NCBI GenBank assembly: GCA_965660635.1
Contig: CBFIAS010000001.1
Coordinates: 62,001-126,000 of the forward strand
Direction of reading: 5' to 3'
Length of the DNA stretch: 64,000 nucleotides
Origin: UBA7374 sp965660635
GTDB taxonomy: Bacteria > Verrucomicrobiota > Verrucomicrobiia > Opitutales > Coraliomargaritaceae
The position numbers were made by a program, and so were the translations under genes. The notes beneath the pieces were generated by a model. The model was not told the DNA's origin. It made no database searches and worked only from the letters and a program-made list of their open reading frames with translations. Positions 54,612 through 63,875 of the stretch are shown here, piece by piece; position 1 is the first letter of the stretch; every line of letters begins with the position of its first letter.

Positions 54612-55295
54612 CTAGCGGACGACGGCCAGGTTGTAGGTGAAGATGGGCTCCTCAGCGGCGAGGACTGCTGGGGCGGCTGCCGGCATGCCGCCGCCCTGGA
54701 TGGCGGCCTGGTCGGCCTCGCGCCGGAAGAGGCGGGCCTCCATGGCGAAGTAGCCCTCCGGGTAGTCGTCCAGTGTCCTGCTAAGAGTGTAGCGGGGATA
54801 AGCATCCTCGCCGTTGTCGGTAACGTGTACGGCGGGGATGACGGAAGAGGGCGTGAGGACAATGCGGTAGATCGGCCCGGCGGCGTTAACAAAATTCGTA
54901 GCATCCGCCACCCCGCGGTCATCGACGCTGCCGCCCTCGGTTGATTCAAAGCCGATCTCCAAGTTAACCACCGGAGGATCATTGGGACCCGTGCCATCCT
55001 GGTAGTAACGGTAAATAAAGACCGTGGCGAAACCGCCCTCGGCCACGGCATTGTAGATGGCGTTGAAATTGGAGCCGGTGTCGATGTCCGAGGAGGTGTG
55101 GAGAAAGGCATTGAGGGTGTTGACCAGGGAGGCGATCTCGTCGGTGGTCTCGACCTCGTCGATGGACTTAAGCGAAGGCCCGAGCATACCGATCAGGGCG
55201 AGGACAGAGACGAGGAAGATGCCGAGGGCCAGGACGACTTCGATCAGGCTGAAGCCGTCACGCCGGGCAACTAGCGTTGGATTTGCAGTGTTCAT
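54612..55295 (-). CDS. Pseudopilin-like protein (Verru_Chthon cassette B-like)
   Basis: A 227-residue protein with the prepilin segment RRDGFSLIEVVLALGIFLVS, a processing site after G and the usual glutamate. The next region, LIGMLGPSLKSIDEVETTDE, is typical of the cassette's B/GspI-type protein. The globular domain contains acidic surface segments. It starts 6 bases after the previous gene's stop (55302) and ends 8 bases before the next start, so it belongs to the same transcript. Assignment to the cassette type rests on the general pattern; I did not run a model. Confidence 0.83.
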   Translation of the reverse strand: MNTANPTLVARRDGFSLIEVVLALGIFLVSVLALIGMLGPSLKSIDEVETTDEIASLVNTLNAFLHTSSDIDTGSNFNAIYNAVAEGGFATVFIYRYYQDGTGPNDPPVVNLEIGFESTEGGSVDDRGVADATNFVNAAGPIYRIVLTPSSVIPAVHVTDNGEDAYPRYTLSRTLDDYPEGYFAMEARLFRREADQAAIQGGGMPAAAPAVLAAEEPIFTYNLAVVR

Positions 55296-55301
55296 GGGAT
55301 G

Positions 55302-55949
55302 CTATCTGAGGGCCTCTTCGGGATCGTTGATCGGGGTGGTGGAGCCGGCCCGGCGGAAGATCAGGCCAGCCACAGTGAACTCCTGGCCTTCGTCCACCAC
55401 CACATCAAGGGTGCCGCCACTGGGCCTGAGGGTGCCGGCGCGTATGATCAGGCGGGCGTTGGTGAACTCCGTGGCCATGTTGCCATTGCTGGAAAATTCG
55501 TAGTAGGAGAACCCGTCCCCGGAGCCTTCCGCCTGCGACACGGAGCGGGGATACTCCAGACGGAAGCCAGTTTCCGCGTCGCTCAAATCCGGATCAAAGT
55601 AGATGCCGCCGGGGAGGTAATCTCCCTGCGTGGCGGCAATCCACTGCCCGGGGGTTTCCCGGTCCTCGTAAACGATGCCGAAGAAGCGGCGGTACTTGTC
55701 GTCGTCGCGGACGCTGCCCTGGTCGGTGTAGATGATCAGGCGGGTGCGGGTGTTCTTGAGGATGGCCTGGCCGCGCGCACCGCTGGCGATGCCCGCGACA
55801 ATACGCTTGGAGTTGTCCAGCGCGGCACCCGCGCCGCCGCTCCCGGCGACGAAAAGGATGGAGGAGGCCAGCACAATGAGGGCGATCACGGCAAGCAGCT
55901 CAATGAGAGTGAAGCCCCCCCGGCGCAGGTCTTTCGTGCAATTCGTCAT
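55302..55949 (-). CDS. Pseudopilin-like protein (Verru_Chthon cassette D-like)
   Basis: A 215-residue protein, start ATG 55949 (MTNCTKDLRRGGFTLIELLA). The frame is open to 56030, but the prepilin leader decides the start; the ATG is one base after the upstream gene's stop. GFTLIELLAVIALIVLASSI is the cleavage and membrane segment. The globular part contains RRFFGIVYEDRETPGQWIAA and GDYLPGGIYFDPDL, a pattern of the cassette D protein with a GspH-like fold. It is the third gene in the cluster. Confidence 0.83.
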   Translation of the reverse strand: MTNCTKDLRRGGFTLIELLAVIALIVLASSILFVAGSGGAGAALDNSKRIVAGIASGARGQAILKNTRTRLIIYTDQGSVRDDDKYRRFFGIVYEDRETPGQWIAATQGDYLPGGIYFDPDLSDAETGFRLEYPRSVSQAEGSGDGFSYYEFSSNGNMATEFTNARLIIRAGTLRPSGGTLDVVVDEGQEFTVAGLIFRRAGSTTPINDPEEALR

Positions 55950-55950
55950 G

Positions 55951-56514
55951 CTATTCGTCCCAGAGTTCATAGGACGGGCCGCCCTCATTGTTTTCTTCCA
56001 CGTAGGCGGTGACGGAGACACGGACAGCATCGGCCGCGACTTCGGGCCTCACGAAGCCGTCACCGTCGCCGTCGATGGCAAAATAGATTTCAGGGTTGTT
56101 GAAGCGGTCCGCGACCTGGTCATCACTAGGTGTGCCGGATGGATTCAGCAGAAACTCTGACTCGTTGAAGCTGTAGAAATTGATGCGGCGACGGTTGCGT
56201 TCATTCCAACCGGCACTGGGAGTACCGTCGGCCCTCTTGCCGCTAAGCGTCTCCACAAATTTGATGTCAGTGTTGTTGATACGGATATTACCCTCGTCCT
56301 CCGCGCCGCTAAGGAAGGGGTAGAACTTGTACTCGCTCTTGTACAGCTCGATGGCGCTGATGTAGTTGGCCAACTGCGACTTGGAGGCAGCGACATTGGC
56401 CTGCTTGCGGACCGACGCGACTGCGGGTATGAGGATCCCGGCGAGGATGCCGATGATCGCGATGACCATGAGTAGTTCAATCAGGGTGAATGCTTGTTTG
56501 CTGTGCTTTTTCAT
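55951..56514 (-). CDS. GspG-like pseudopilin
   Basis: A 187-residue prepilin-type protein: KQAFTLIELLMVIAIIGILA is the methylation and membrane helix, and SQLANYISAIELYKSEYKFY the alpha-1 extension with the major-pilin look (GspG/PilA). The C-terminal domain has EIYFAIDGDGDGFVRPE, an acidic, calcium-like loop that fits GspG's calcium site. Its ATG shares one base with the stop of the preceding gene (TAATG). Probably a main component of the pseudopilus. Confidence 0.86.
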   Translation of the reverse strand: MKKHSKQAFTLIELLMVIAIIGILAGILIPAVASVRKQANVAASKSQLANYISAIELYKSEYKFYPFLSGAEDEGNIRINNTDIKFVETLSGKRADGTPSAGWNERNRRRINFYSFNESEFLLNPSGTPSDDQVADRFNNPEIYFAIDGDGDGFVRPEVAADAVRVSVTAYVEENNEGGPSYELWDE

Positions 56515-57152
56515 TATTCGCCAGGGTAAATATTATCGAGGTTTGAGTCCGCCTCGCGGACAGCCCGGGAGACTACGCCGTCGGCCCCGACCGGCGTGTG
56601 CTCGCCATCCGGCCCCGCCGAGTAGAGGACATAGCCGAAGTTCTCCCAGCCATCGCTGTCCTTGTACTCGTAGATGTAGGGATTGTCCCAGGGGTCGAGG
56701 AAAACCAGGCCGGCGGGCCTTGTCTCGTTGTCCGCGGGTAGCTCCTTGCTCAGGTCGCGGGGGTCGCCCGCCTTGAACTGAGCGGTGTCGATGAAGGCCT
56801 TGGGGCCACCGGCGGGAGCAGTGCCGATATCGTCAAAGCTGGCTTCGTCACCCGTGCGCCTGAACTCCTTCCAACCGAGGAGGGCCTGCAAAAGGGTCTC
56901 TCCGGGATCTCCTCCGCCATCGGTCCAGGGAAAATCGCCCTTGCGCAGCTTGAACTGCTCGATCGACTGGGACAGCACGGCCAGCTCGGCCTTGGCCCGG
57001 GCCCGGTTCTGGGCACTCTGGATGCCCCGGGACACGCCGAAGGTGATGCTCGCCAGAATGGCGATGACGGCGATGACGAGGAGGATCTCGATCAAGGTGA
57101 AGCCGCTGGCGCGGCAGCGAAACGGGGCAGTGTACTGGGGTGTGCGGGACAT
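56514..57152 (-). CDS. GspG-like pseudopilin (first gene of the cluster)
   Basis: A 212-residue protein. GFTLIEILLVIAVIAILASI is the prepilin segment; RARAKAELAVLSQSIEQFKL and KGDFPW belong to the GspG pattern, and LVFLDPWDNPYIYEYKD is the conserved C-terminal loop of major pseudopilins (DPWGNPY-like), which binds calcium. The start is uncertain: ATG 57152 (MSRTPQY) or 57164. It is the first gene, so the cluster's promoter should lie upstream between 57165 and 57273, where I find no consensus. Confidence 0.88.
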   Translation of the reverse strand: MSRTPQYTAPFRCRASGFTLIEILLVIAVIAILASITFGVSRGIQSAQNRARAKAELAVLSQSIEQFKLRKGDFPWTDGGGDPGETLLQALLGWKEFRRTGDEASFDDIGTAPAGGPKAFIDTAQFKAGDPRDLSKELPADNETRPAGLVFLDPWDNPYIYEYKDSDGWENFGYVLYSAGPDGEHTPVGADGVVSRAVREADSNLDNIYPGE

Positions 57153-57273
57153 GGCTTTTGGCACTGGAAAGCAGCGGGACAGAGGCTGCTTGGTGCATTG
57201 GATTGCAAAACTTGAATCTTACAGGACGACTTAATTGTCAAATCAATAGCAGAGGTGCAGGGCTTGCGGAAGC

Positions 57274-58101
57274 CTAATCTTTATTGAAAATGGCCCCGCT
57301 GCGGCGGCGCTCCTCAATGCCCGGGCGCTCCTCCTCGCTCATCGGCACAGGGTCGCTGGTGAAGGTATCGATCTTCCAGGGGGCGGGCCGCAGGTCGTGA
57401 CCAACTGCCACCCGGTAGTCGAAGACGAAGCAATCGCCCTCCCAGAGGCTCTTCTCCCTGGGCATCAACTCGAGGTAGCGCAGGATGCCGCCCTTGAGGT
57501 GGTAGACATGCTTGAAGCCGCGGCTCTTGAGGTAGGCAGTGGAACGCTCGCAGCGGATGCCGCCGGTGCAGTACATGGCGATCTTCTGCGCCTCCCGGCC
57601 CTTCAATTGCTCGTCCACAAAACGGGCGAAACTGGTAAAATCCTCAGTGTCCGGATTGGTCGCGCCCTGGAAGCGCCCGACCCGCACCTCGTAGTCGTTG
57701 CGCGTATCGATGGTCAGCACATCCGGATCGGCGATCAAGTCATTCCACTCCTCCGGCTCCAGATAGGTGCCCACGTCCTCCCGGGGGTCGGCACCCGGCT
57801 GACGGAAAGTCACAATCTCCGGCTTGCGCTTGACCTTGAACTTTGGGAAAGGGCAGAAGTCGGCGTAGGAGTATTTCACCTCCATCGGGGCGAAGCGGGG
57901 GTCCTCCCGCAGCAGCATGATTGTCGCGTCGATCGCCGCGTGGCTGCCCGAGCAAGTCGAGTTGATCCCCTCCGGCGCGAGGATAATGCTGCCCCGCAAG
58001 CCGGCCTTCAACCCGTGGTCGACCAGCCGGTCGGCCCACTCGTCCCGGTCCGGCAGATCCACGAAGTGGTAAAAAGCGGCGATTTTCCATTCATCGGACA
58101 T
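57274..58101 (-). CDS. trhO: tRNA uridine(34) hydroxylase, rhodanese-related
   Basis: A 275-residue protein of the YceA/TrhO type, which forms 5-hydroxyuridine at U34 of some tRNAs. IAAFYHFVDLPDRDEWADRL, LRGSIILAPEGINSTCSGSH, VLTIDTRNDYEVRVGRFQGA and MYCTGGIRCERSTAYLKSRG (rhodanese loop with catalytic Cys) are in order. The C-terminal cysteine-rich tail (CHACR...) of many members is missing: after CFVFDYRVAVGHDLRPAPWK no Cys remains. ATG 58101 (MSDEWKIA) is chosen over 58134. The gene is divergent from the RNA helicase, 180 bases away. Confidence 0.92.
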   Translation of the reverse strand: MSDEWKIAAFYHFVDLPDRDEWADRLVDHGLKAGLRGSIILAPEGINSTCSGSHAAIDATIMLLREDPRFAPMEVKYSYADFCPFPKFKVKRKPEIVTFRQPGADPREDVGTYLEPEEWNDLIADPDVLTIDTRNDYEVRVGRFQGATNPDTEDFTSFARFVDEQLKGREAQKIAMYCTGGIRCERSTAYLKSRGFKHVYHLKGGILRYLELMPREKSLWEGDCFVFDYRVAVGHDLRPAPWKIDTFTSDPVPMSEEERPGIEERRRSGAIFNKD

Positions 58102-58284
58102 ACCCCATTGGAATATATGAATCCGGGGCAGCACGGGAAGGATTTATTTGCCGGAGCGCGCGGATCGCAGAAACGCGTGGTTAAGCCTTGTGCATTGCTG
58201 GCAGACCTGTCAAAGCCCGACGCACTGGGCGCGAAGAGGGACAGCGGACCCGCTTTCCTGTGAAGAAGCATCCAGCAAGCGACT

Positions 58285-59751
58285 ATGGAAACCACATTTG
58301 CAGAACTGGGCCTGCGCCCTGAACTACTCGACAGCATCCACGAACTGGGATTTGAATCGCCCTCGCCGGTCCAGGCCAGAACCATACCGGTGGCGCTTTC
58401 CGGCCGCGACATCGTGGGCATCTCCCAGACCGGCTCCGGCAAGACGGCCGCCTTCACCCTGCCTGCTCTGCAGACTATCGACCTCGACCAGAACGTGCCG
58501 CAGGTGCTCGTCTTGTGCCCGACCCGCGAACTGGCCGTTCAGGTCTGCGAGGAGGTGCACCGCCTCTCCAGCAAGCTCGAAGGGGTGCGGGCCATACCCG
58601 TCTACGGCGGCGCTCCGATCGACCGCCAGATCCGCGCCATGAAGAAAGGACTGCACCTGGTCATTGGAACGCCCGGGCGGATTATCGACCATTTGAAGCG
58701 CGGCACCCTGCAGACCGGATCTATCCGCATGTGCATCCTCGACGAGGCTGACCGGATGCTCGACATGGGTTTCCGCGCGGACATGGAGACCATACTCGAC
58801 GCCATCCCCCGCGAGCGGCAGACCCTGTTCTTCTCCGCCACAATGAACAAGGGAGTGACCGGATTGATCCGCGCCTTCAGCAACCAGGCCGAGCAGATCG
58901 AGATTGAGGGCCGCTCGATCACGGTGGATTCCATCGAGCAGGTATACTACGAGGTACGCAACCGATCGAAGACCGAGGTCATGAGCCGCCTCTTGGACAT
59001 GGCTCCGAGCCAGCGCGGCATCGTCTTTTGCAATACCAAGAAGACTGTGGACGAGTGCTGTGAGGCGCTCCTCGCGCGGGGCTACCCGGCAGACCGGATC
59101 CACGGCGACATCAGCCAGGGCATCCGGGAAAAAGTGCTACGCCGCTTCCGCGAGGGTGCGGTTGAGATCCTCGTGGCCACCGACGTGGCCGCCCGAGGGC
59201 TCGACATCGAGGACATCGACCTGGTCTTCAACTACGACCTGCCCTACGACCCCGAGGACTACGTGCACCGCATCGGGCGCACCGGCCGGGCCGGGCGCTC
59301 CGGGCGCTCCGTCACCTTTTGCTACGGCCGCGACATCCGCCGGCTCGAGGCAATCGAGCGCTACACCCGGCAAATTGTCCGCCGCATGAAAATCCCCAGC
59401 CAGGAGGAAGTTGAGGGCAGCCGTGCAGACAAGGTCTTCAACCAGTTGCGCGACCACCTGGAAAGCGGCAAATACCGGCGCTTCGACTCCCAGATCGACC
59501 GCCTGCTCGACACTGGCCACACTCCTACCGACATTGCCAGCGCGCTTTTCCACTTGCTGCAGGGCGAGGATGAGCGGGGACGCGAAACCATTGCGGAGGA
59601 CAGCGAGCCCTTCGACGACCAGCCCCGGCGGAAAAAGCCATTCAAGAAGGACAACAACAAGAGCCAGCCGGCCTACCGGAAGAAGAAAAAGCCCGGCTAC
59701 CCGAAAACCACCAGCAAGCGCCGTTTCAAAAGGCCCGGTCAACCACAATAG
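58285..59751 (+). CDS. DEAD-box RNA helicase
   Basis: A 488-residue helicase. Motifs in order: FESPSPVQARTIPVALSGRD (Q), SQTGSGKTAAF (I), PTRELAVQV (Ia), VIGTPGRIIDHL (Ib), DEADRMLDMGF (II), FFSATMN (III), GIVFCNTKKTVDE (IV), ATDVAARGLDIEDID (V) and HRIGRTGRAGRSGR (VI). The C-terminal tail from about 440 is basic and low complexity (KKPFKKDNNKSQPAYRKKKK), as for RNA binding in cold-shock or ribosome-assembly helicases (RhlE/CsdA-like). The 3' end overlaps gltX by 13 bases. Confidence 0.95.
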   Translation: METTFAELGLRPELLDSIHELGFESPSPVQARTIPVALSGRDIVGISQTGSGKTAAFTLPALQTIDLDQNVPQVLVLCPTRELAVQVCEEVHRLSSKLEGVRAIPVYGGAPIDRQIRAMKKGLHLVIGTPGRIIDHLKRGTLQTGSIRMCILDEADRMLDMGFRADMETILDAIPRERQTLFFSATMNKGVTGLIRAFSNQAEQIEIEGRSITVDSIEQVYYEVRNRSKTEVMSRLLDMAPSQRGIVFCNTKKTVDECCEALLARGYPADRIHGDISQGIREKVLRRFREGAVEILVATDVAARGLDIEDIDLVFNYDLPYDPEDYVHRIGRTGRAGRSGRSVTFCYGRDIRRLEAIERYTRQIVRRMKIPSQEEVEGSRADKVFNQLRDHLESGKYRRFDSQIDRLLDTGHTPTDIASALFHLLQGEDERGRETIAEDSEPFDDQPRRKKPFKKDNNKSQPAYRKKKKPGYPKTTSKRRFKRPGQPQ

Positions 59752-61103
59752 CTCCGGAGCCGCTGGAGCACACGCTCGCGCCCGAGGACGGCGAGCATGG
59801 GCAGCAGGTCCGGGCCGCCGCCCTTGCCGCTGACTGCCATGCGCAGGGCGGGGAAGTAGGCGAATGGCTTTTCCCCGCGGGCAACGGCAAATGACTCCAG
59901 GGCCGACTGCAGGGCATCCGCGTCAAAGGATTCCAACGGTTCAAGGACAGACAGCAAACCGGCGACGGCGGCCTTGGGGTCGCCCTTTTTAGCCAGCTTG
60001 GCGGCGGCCTTTTCATCGACTGGAAACGCCTCGGAGAAAAAGTAGCCGCATAGGTCGTCCAAGGTGTCGAGGCTGCGGGCCTTGGGCTGGCATAGGGCCA
60101 ACACGGCCTGCAAGTAATCCTCAGAGACATCTTCCCCGGCCAGTCCGGCCTCGGCCAGGCGCGGGCGGGCGAGGAAGCAGAAGCTGCCGATATCGAGTTC
60201 GCGCAGGTACTCCGCGTTGAGGGCGGAGAGCTTTCGCTCGTCGAAACGGGCGTTGCCCTTGTTGATGCCGGGGAAGTCGAACAACTCGATGGTCTCGTCG
60301 ATGCTCAGTTTTTCGCGGTCGTCCTTCGGGTTCCAGCCGAGCAGGGTAATGTAGTTGCGCACGGCGGCGGGAAGAAAGCCACGAACCTCGTAGTCCTCGA
60401 CCAGGGCACCCTTGTCGCGCTTGCTCATCTTGCCCGGACCGGACTCCTTGAGGATTAGCGGTATATGGGCAAAGCGGGGCGGCTCGACCCCGAAGGCGCG
60501 AAATAACTCGACGTGCTTGCTGGTGTTGGAGAGATGATCCTCCCCTCGGATCACATGGGTAATGCCCATGGCGATGTCATCCACTACGTTGACGAAGTGG
60601 AAAACCGGGTTGCCGTCCTTGCGAACGAGGACGAAATCGGTCTCCTCGGCCCGCTCTACACGCCCGCGCACAGCGTCGTCGATCACCACCGGAGCGGCCC
60701 GCACCTTCTCCACCTCCGCTTTCTTGAAATCGTCGTACTCGGTGTAGCGCTCGCCCTCCAGCCGGAACCATACCGCGCCGTCCTTCTCGTAGCAGCGGCC
60801 GGCCGCACGCAATCGCTCCAGGTACTCATCGTAAACCGCCTGCCGCTGGCTCTGGAAATACGGGCCGTAGTCACCGCCCGCTTCGGGGCCCTCGTCCCAG
60901 TCCAGACCGAGCCAGCGCATCCCTGAAAGCAGCACACGCAACGCCTCGTCGGTGTTGCGCTCCTTGTCCGTGTCCTCCACGCGGAGAATGAACCGCCCGC
61001 CGGTGTGCCGGGCGTAGAGCCAGTTGAACAAGGCCGTGCGGGCACTGCCGATATGGAAAAAACCCGTGGGACTGGGGGCGAAACGGACGCGGACTTCAGA
61101 CAT
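59739..61103 (-). CDS. gltX: Glutamyl-tRNA synthetase
   Basis: A 454-residue class I synthetase. RFAPSPTGFFHIGSARTALF holds HIGH (HIGS), GEDHLSNTSKHVELFRAFGV is the conserved middle, and GKMSKRDKGALVED holds the KMSKS motif (KMSKR). The C-terminal anticodon-binding domain is shorter than in E. coli GltX but complete in outline. The enzyme is needed for glutamate charging and, in bacteria lacking GlnRS, may be non-discriminating. The gene is tail to tail with the helicase. It is divergent from lipB. Confidence 0.95.
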   Translation of the reverse strand: MSEVRVRFAPSPTGFFHIGSARTALFNWLYARHTGGRFILRVEDTDKERNTDEALRVLLSGMRWLGLDWDEGPEAGGDYGPYFQSQRQAVYDEYLERLRAAGRCYEKDGAVWFRLEGERYTEYDDFKKAEVEKVRAAPVVIDDAVRGRVERAEETDFVLVRKDGNPVFHFVNVVDDIAMGITHVIRGEDHLSNTSKHVELFRAFGVEPPRFAHIPLILKESGPGKMSKRDKGALVEDYEVRGFLPAAVRNYITLLGWNPKDDREKLSIDETIELFDFPGINKGNARFDERKLSALNAEYLRELDIGSFCFLARPRLAEAGLAGEDVSEDYLQAVLALCQPKARSLDTLDDLCGYFFSEAFPVDEKAAAKLAKKGDPKAAVAGLLSVLEPLESFDADALQSALESFAVARGEKPFAYFPALRMAVSGKGGGPDLLPMLAVLGRERVLQRLRSYCG

Positions 61104-61223
61104 GGGATCAATTGGTGAACGCCCCTTCCGGCAAAATCAAGCCGAACCGCCCCCAGCCCCTGCCTTCGAACGGTATTTGCAAACTTGCACAAGCCCCCTC
61201 CCTCAAGGCAATCTGGCAAAGCC

Positions 61224-61901
61224 ATGACCGGAAGCACAGAACCTGCCGAACCGATCGAAGTTCTCGATTGGGGACGCACCGAATACGCCGAGGCCCTCCA
61301 GCGGCAAAAAGCCCTGGTGAATGAGCGCATCAACGAACGCATGCCGGACACGCTCCTCTTTACCGAACATGAACCGGTCTTCACCCTCGGCCTGCGCAAC
61401 GGAGCGGAGCAGCACATCCTCTGGGACGAGGCACGGCGGGCCAGCGCCGGAATCGCGCTGCACCAGAGCAACCGCGGCGGTGACATCACCTACCACGGCC
61501 CCGGCCAGATCGTTGCCTACCCCATCTTCTCTCTCCGCAGCCGTAAGGATCTGCACGCCTACCTGCGCGACCTGGAAGAAATTGTCATCCGCACCCTCGC
61601 CCATTTCGACCTCCAGGCCGCCCGCCGCGAGGGCCTGACCGGCATCTGGATTGAAAAACGAAAGATCTGCGCCCTCGGTGTTGCCGTGAAGTCATGGGTC
61701 ACTTACCATGGACTCGCCCTCAACATCGACCCCGACCTCGCCCACTTTTCCGGAATCGTGCCCTGCGGCATCACCGACGGCACCGTCACCTCCATGGCCG
61801 CCGAACTCCGGAAGCCAATCGAATCGGCCGACGTTAAATCCCGATTAGCGGTTGAATTCCGGCAAGTCTTCGGGAAAGATTCTAACACGAATGGAACCTG
61901 A
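61224..61901 (+). CDS. lipB: Octanoyl-[ACP]:protein N-octanoyltransferase
   Basis: A 225-residue enzyme that moves octanoyl from ACP to lipoyl domains. RGGDITYHGPGQIVAYPIFS is the signature, KRKICALGVAVKSWVTYHGL contains the catalytic Lys, and FSGIVPCGITDGTVTSM the catalytic Cys (PCG). ATG 61224 (MTGSTEPAEP) is favoured over 61185. The 3' end overlaps lipA by 11 bases, so octanoylation and sulfur insertion are made together. It supplies lipoate to pyruvate dehydrogenase and similar complexes. Confidence 0.95.
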   Translation: MTGSTEPAEPIEVLDWGRTEYAEALQRQKALVNERINERMPDTLLFTEHEPVFTLGLRNGAEQHILWDEARRASAGIALHQSNRGGDITYHGPGQIVAYPIFSLRSRKDLHAYLRDLEEIVIRTLAHFDLQAARREGLTGIWIEKRKICALGVAVKSWVTYHGLALNIDPDLAHFSGIVPCGITDGTVTSMAAELRKPIESADVKSRLAVEFRQVFGKDSNTNGT

Positions 61902-62814
61902 TAAGCGCAAACCTGCATGGCTGCGGGCCAAACTGCCGACGAGCAAGGCCTACCGCGAGACAAAGGAAATTGTCGATGCGCACTCGCTGCACACCGTCTG
62001 CCAGAGTGCCCAGTGCCCGAACATGGGAGAATGCTGGTCGCGCGGCACCGCCACGGTCATGATCCTCGGCAACATCTGCACCCGTTCCTGCCGCTTCTGC
62101 GCCGTGCAGACCGGCCGCCCCACAGAACTCGACCTCGGCGAGCCCGCCCGGGTGGCCGAATCCATCGCCCGGATGAACCTCCAGCACGCCGTCGTCACCT
62201 CAGTGGCGCGCGACGACCTGAAGGACGGCGGCGCATCCGTCTGGGCCGCCACCATCCGCGCCATCCACCACCGCGTGCCGGAGTGTGCCGTGGAGGTGCT
62301 GACCGCGGACTTCCGCGGGCAACAGGAATACCTCGACCTCGTGCTCGATGCTTGCCCGGACATTTTCAACCACAACCTAGAGACGGTCGAGCGCCTGCAG
62401 CGACCGATCCGCAAGACCGCCCGCTACGACCGCTCGCTCTGGGTGCTCCGGCATGCCAAGTCACGCGGCTTCATCACCAAGTCCGGCATCATGCTCGGCA
62501 TCGGTGAACGCGAGAAAGAAGTCGAGCAGGTCCTGCGGGACATGGCGGCGGAGGGCGTGGACATCCTCACCATCGGGCAATACCTCCAGCCCTCCGGGGA
62601 CCACCAGCCGATTGACCGCTGGGTCACCCCGGAGGAATTCGAGCATTGGAAGACCTTCGCCCTGGAGGCAGGCTTCCGGGTCTGCGAATCCGGCCCGCTC
62701 GTGCGCTCCTCCTACCATGCCGACGAGCAGTCCGACAGGTTCGACGTGCGGGAACGCCGCATGAAGATGCTGGCCGCGCAGGAAGAGGCGGTTGCCGGTG
62801 GCAGGACCGCCTAA
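61891..62814 (+). CDS. lipA: Lipoyl synthase
   Basis: A 307-residue radical-SAM enzyme. CQSAQCPNMGECW binds the auxiliary [4Fe-4S] cluster and CTRSCRFCAVQTG (CxxxCxxC) the SAM cluster; TSVARDDLKDGGAS and VRSSYHADEQ (RSSY ligand serine) complete the pattern. ATG 61891 (MEPDKRKPAW) is chosen; an upstream in-frame ATG at 61852 lies inside lipB. It converts protein-bound octanoyl to lipoyl and follows lipB directly. The stop overlaps the stop of pyrD by 3 bases, tail to tail. Confidence 0.96.
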   Translation: MEPDKRKPAWLRAKLPTSKAYRETKEIVDAHSLHTVCQSAQCPNMGECWSRGTATVMILGNICTRSCRFCAVQTGRPTELDLGEPARVAESIARMNLQHAVVTSVARDDLKDGGASVWAATIRAIHHRVPECAVEVLTADFRGQQEYLDLVLDACPDIFNHNLETVERLQRPIRKTARYDRSLWVLRHAKSRGFITKSGIMLGIGEREKEVEQVLRDMAAEGVDILTIGQYLQPSGDHQPIDRWVTPEEFEHWKTFALEAGFRVCESGPLVRSSYHADEQSDRFDVRERRMKMLAAQEEAVAGGRTA

Positions 62815-63875
62815 ATCCAGTCCTCGCCCCGGCTCTTCAACGCGCGGGCCAGATCGCGGGCCAGAAACGGCCCTTTGTAGACCCAGCCGGTGTAGACCTG
62901 CACGAGCGAGGCCCCGGCATCGACCATCGCGCCCGCCGATTCAGGCGAGTCGATGCCACCCACACCGATGACCGGCAGCTTGCCGCCAGTGGCCAGGTGG
63001 ATGTAGTTGACCACCTCGCGGGACCGGTTTCGCAAAAAGGAACCGCCGCTCAGCCCCCCTGCCTCGTTGCCCGCAAAAGACTCCGGGCGGGCAATCGTCG
63101 TGTTTGTAGCGATGATGCCGCTGTAGTCGAGTTCCAGCAGGATTTCGAGAACCGCGTCGATCTCCGGAAACGCCAGATCCGGAGCGATCTTTAACAACAT
63201 GGGATGCGGTGTCCGGCCAAGACGCTTGGCATTACTGTAATTCTCGTCGCGCAGACTGGATAAAAGGTCGCGCAGGTAGGAGGCCGATTGCAAGTCACGC
63301 AGGCCCGCCGTGTTCGGGCTGCTGATGTTTATGGTGAAGTAGTCCGCCTGATCCGCCAGCGTGCGGAAGCAGGCCGTGTAGTCCGCCACCGCCTCCTCCA
63401 GCGGAGTCTCCTTCGCCTTGCCGATATTCACCCCTATCGGCATGCGCCGTTTGCCCTTTGGATACTCGCGGGCCAGACGCTGCACCATGGCCTCAGCGCC
63501 GTGGTTGTTAAAGCCCATGCGGTTGACCAGCGACTCCGTCTCCGGGTGACGGAAAAGACGTGGCTGCGGGTTGCCCGGCTGGCCCTGCGGCGTCACCGTG
63601 CCAACCTCAGCGTGGCCAAATCCAAGCGCTTCGACTGCCCGGGGGAACTCCGCGTCCTTGTCCATCCCTGCGGCCAGACCCACCCGGTTGGGGAACTCCA
63701 GGCCGAAAAGCTGGACCGGGCAATCCTCCCGCACCTGGCAGAAATTCCGCAAGAGCGGGCACAGGCCGGGCACCCGGGGAGCCGCGCGCAGGGCCCTGCG
63801 GCCCATGTCGTGAGCCTGCTCCGGTTCCATGCGGAAAAGAAGAGACCGGATCAGATTTTCGTAGACGACTCCCAT
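62811..63875 (-). CDS. pyrD: Dihydroorotate dehydrogenase (quinone)
   Basis: A 354-residue class 2 enzyme of pyrimidine synthesis, attached to the inner membrane by its N-terminal helices (MGVVYENLIRSLLFRMEPEQ AHD). FPNRVGLAAGMDKDAE binds FMN, YFTINISSPNTAGLRDLQ contains the catalytic serine (ISSPNT) that marks class 2, and LPVIGVGGIDSPESAGAMVDAG the phosphate site. ATG 63875 (MGVVYEN) is preferred over 63920. It oxidises dihydroorotate with ubiquinone or menaquinone. Bases 63921-64000 hold no gene that I can see. Confidence 0.95.
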   Translation of the reverse strand: MGVVYENLIRSLLFRMEPEQAHDMGRRALRAAPRVPGLCPLLRNFCQVREDCPVQLFGLEFPNRVGLAAGMDKDAEFPRAVEALGFGHAEVGTVTPQGQPGNPQPRLFRHPETESLVNRMGFNNHGAEAMVQRLAREYPKGKRRMPIGVNIGKAKETPLEEAVADYTACFRTLADQADYFTINISSPNTAGLRDLQSASYLRDLLSSLRDENYSNAKRLGRTPHPMLLKIAPDLAFPEIDAVLEILLELDYSGIIATNTTIARPESFAGNEAGGLSGGSFLRNRSREVVNYIHLATGGKLPVIGVGGIDSPESAGAMVDAGASLVQVYTGWVYKGPFLARDLARALKSRGEDWI

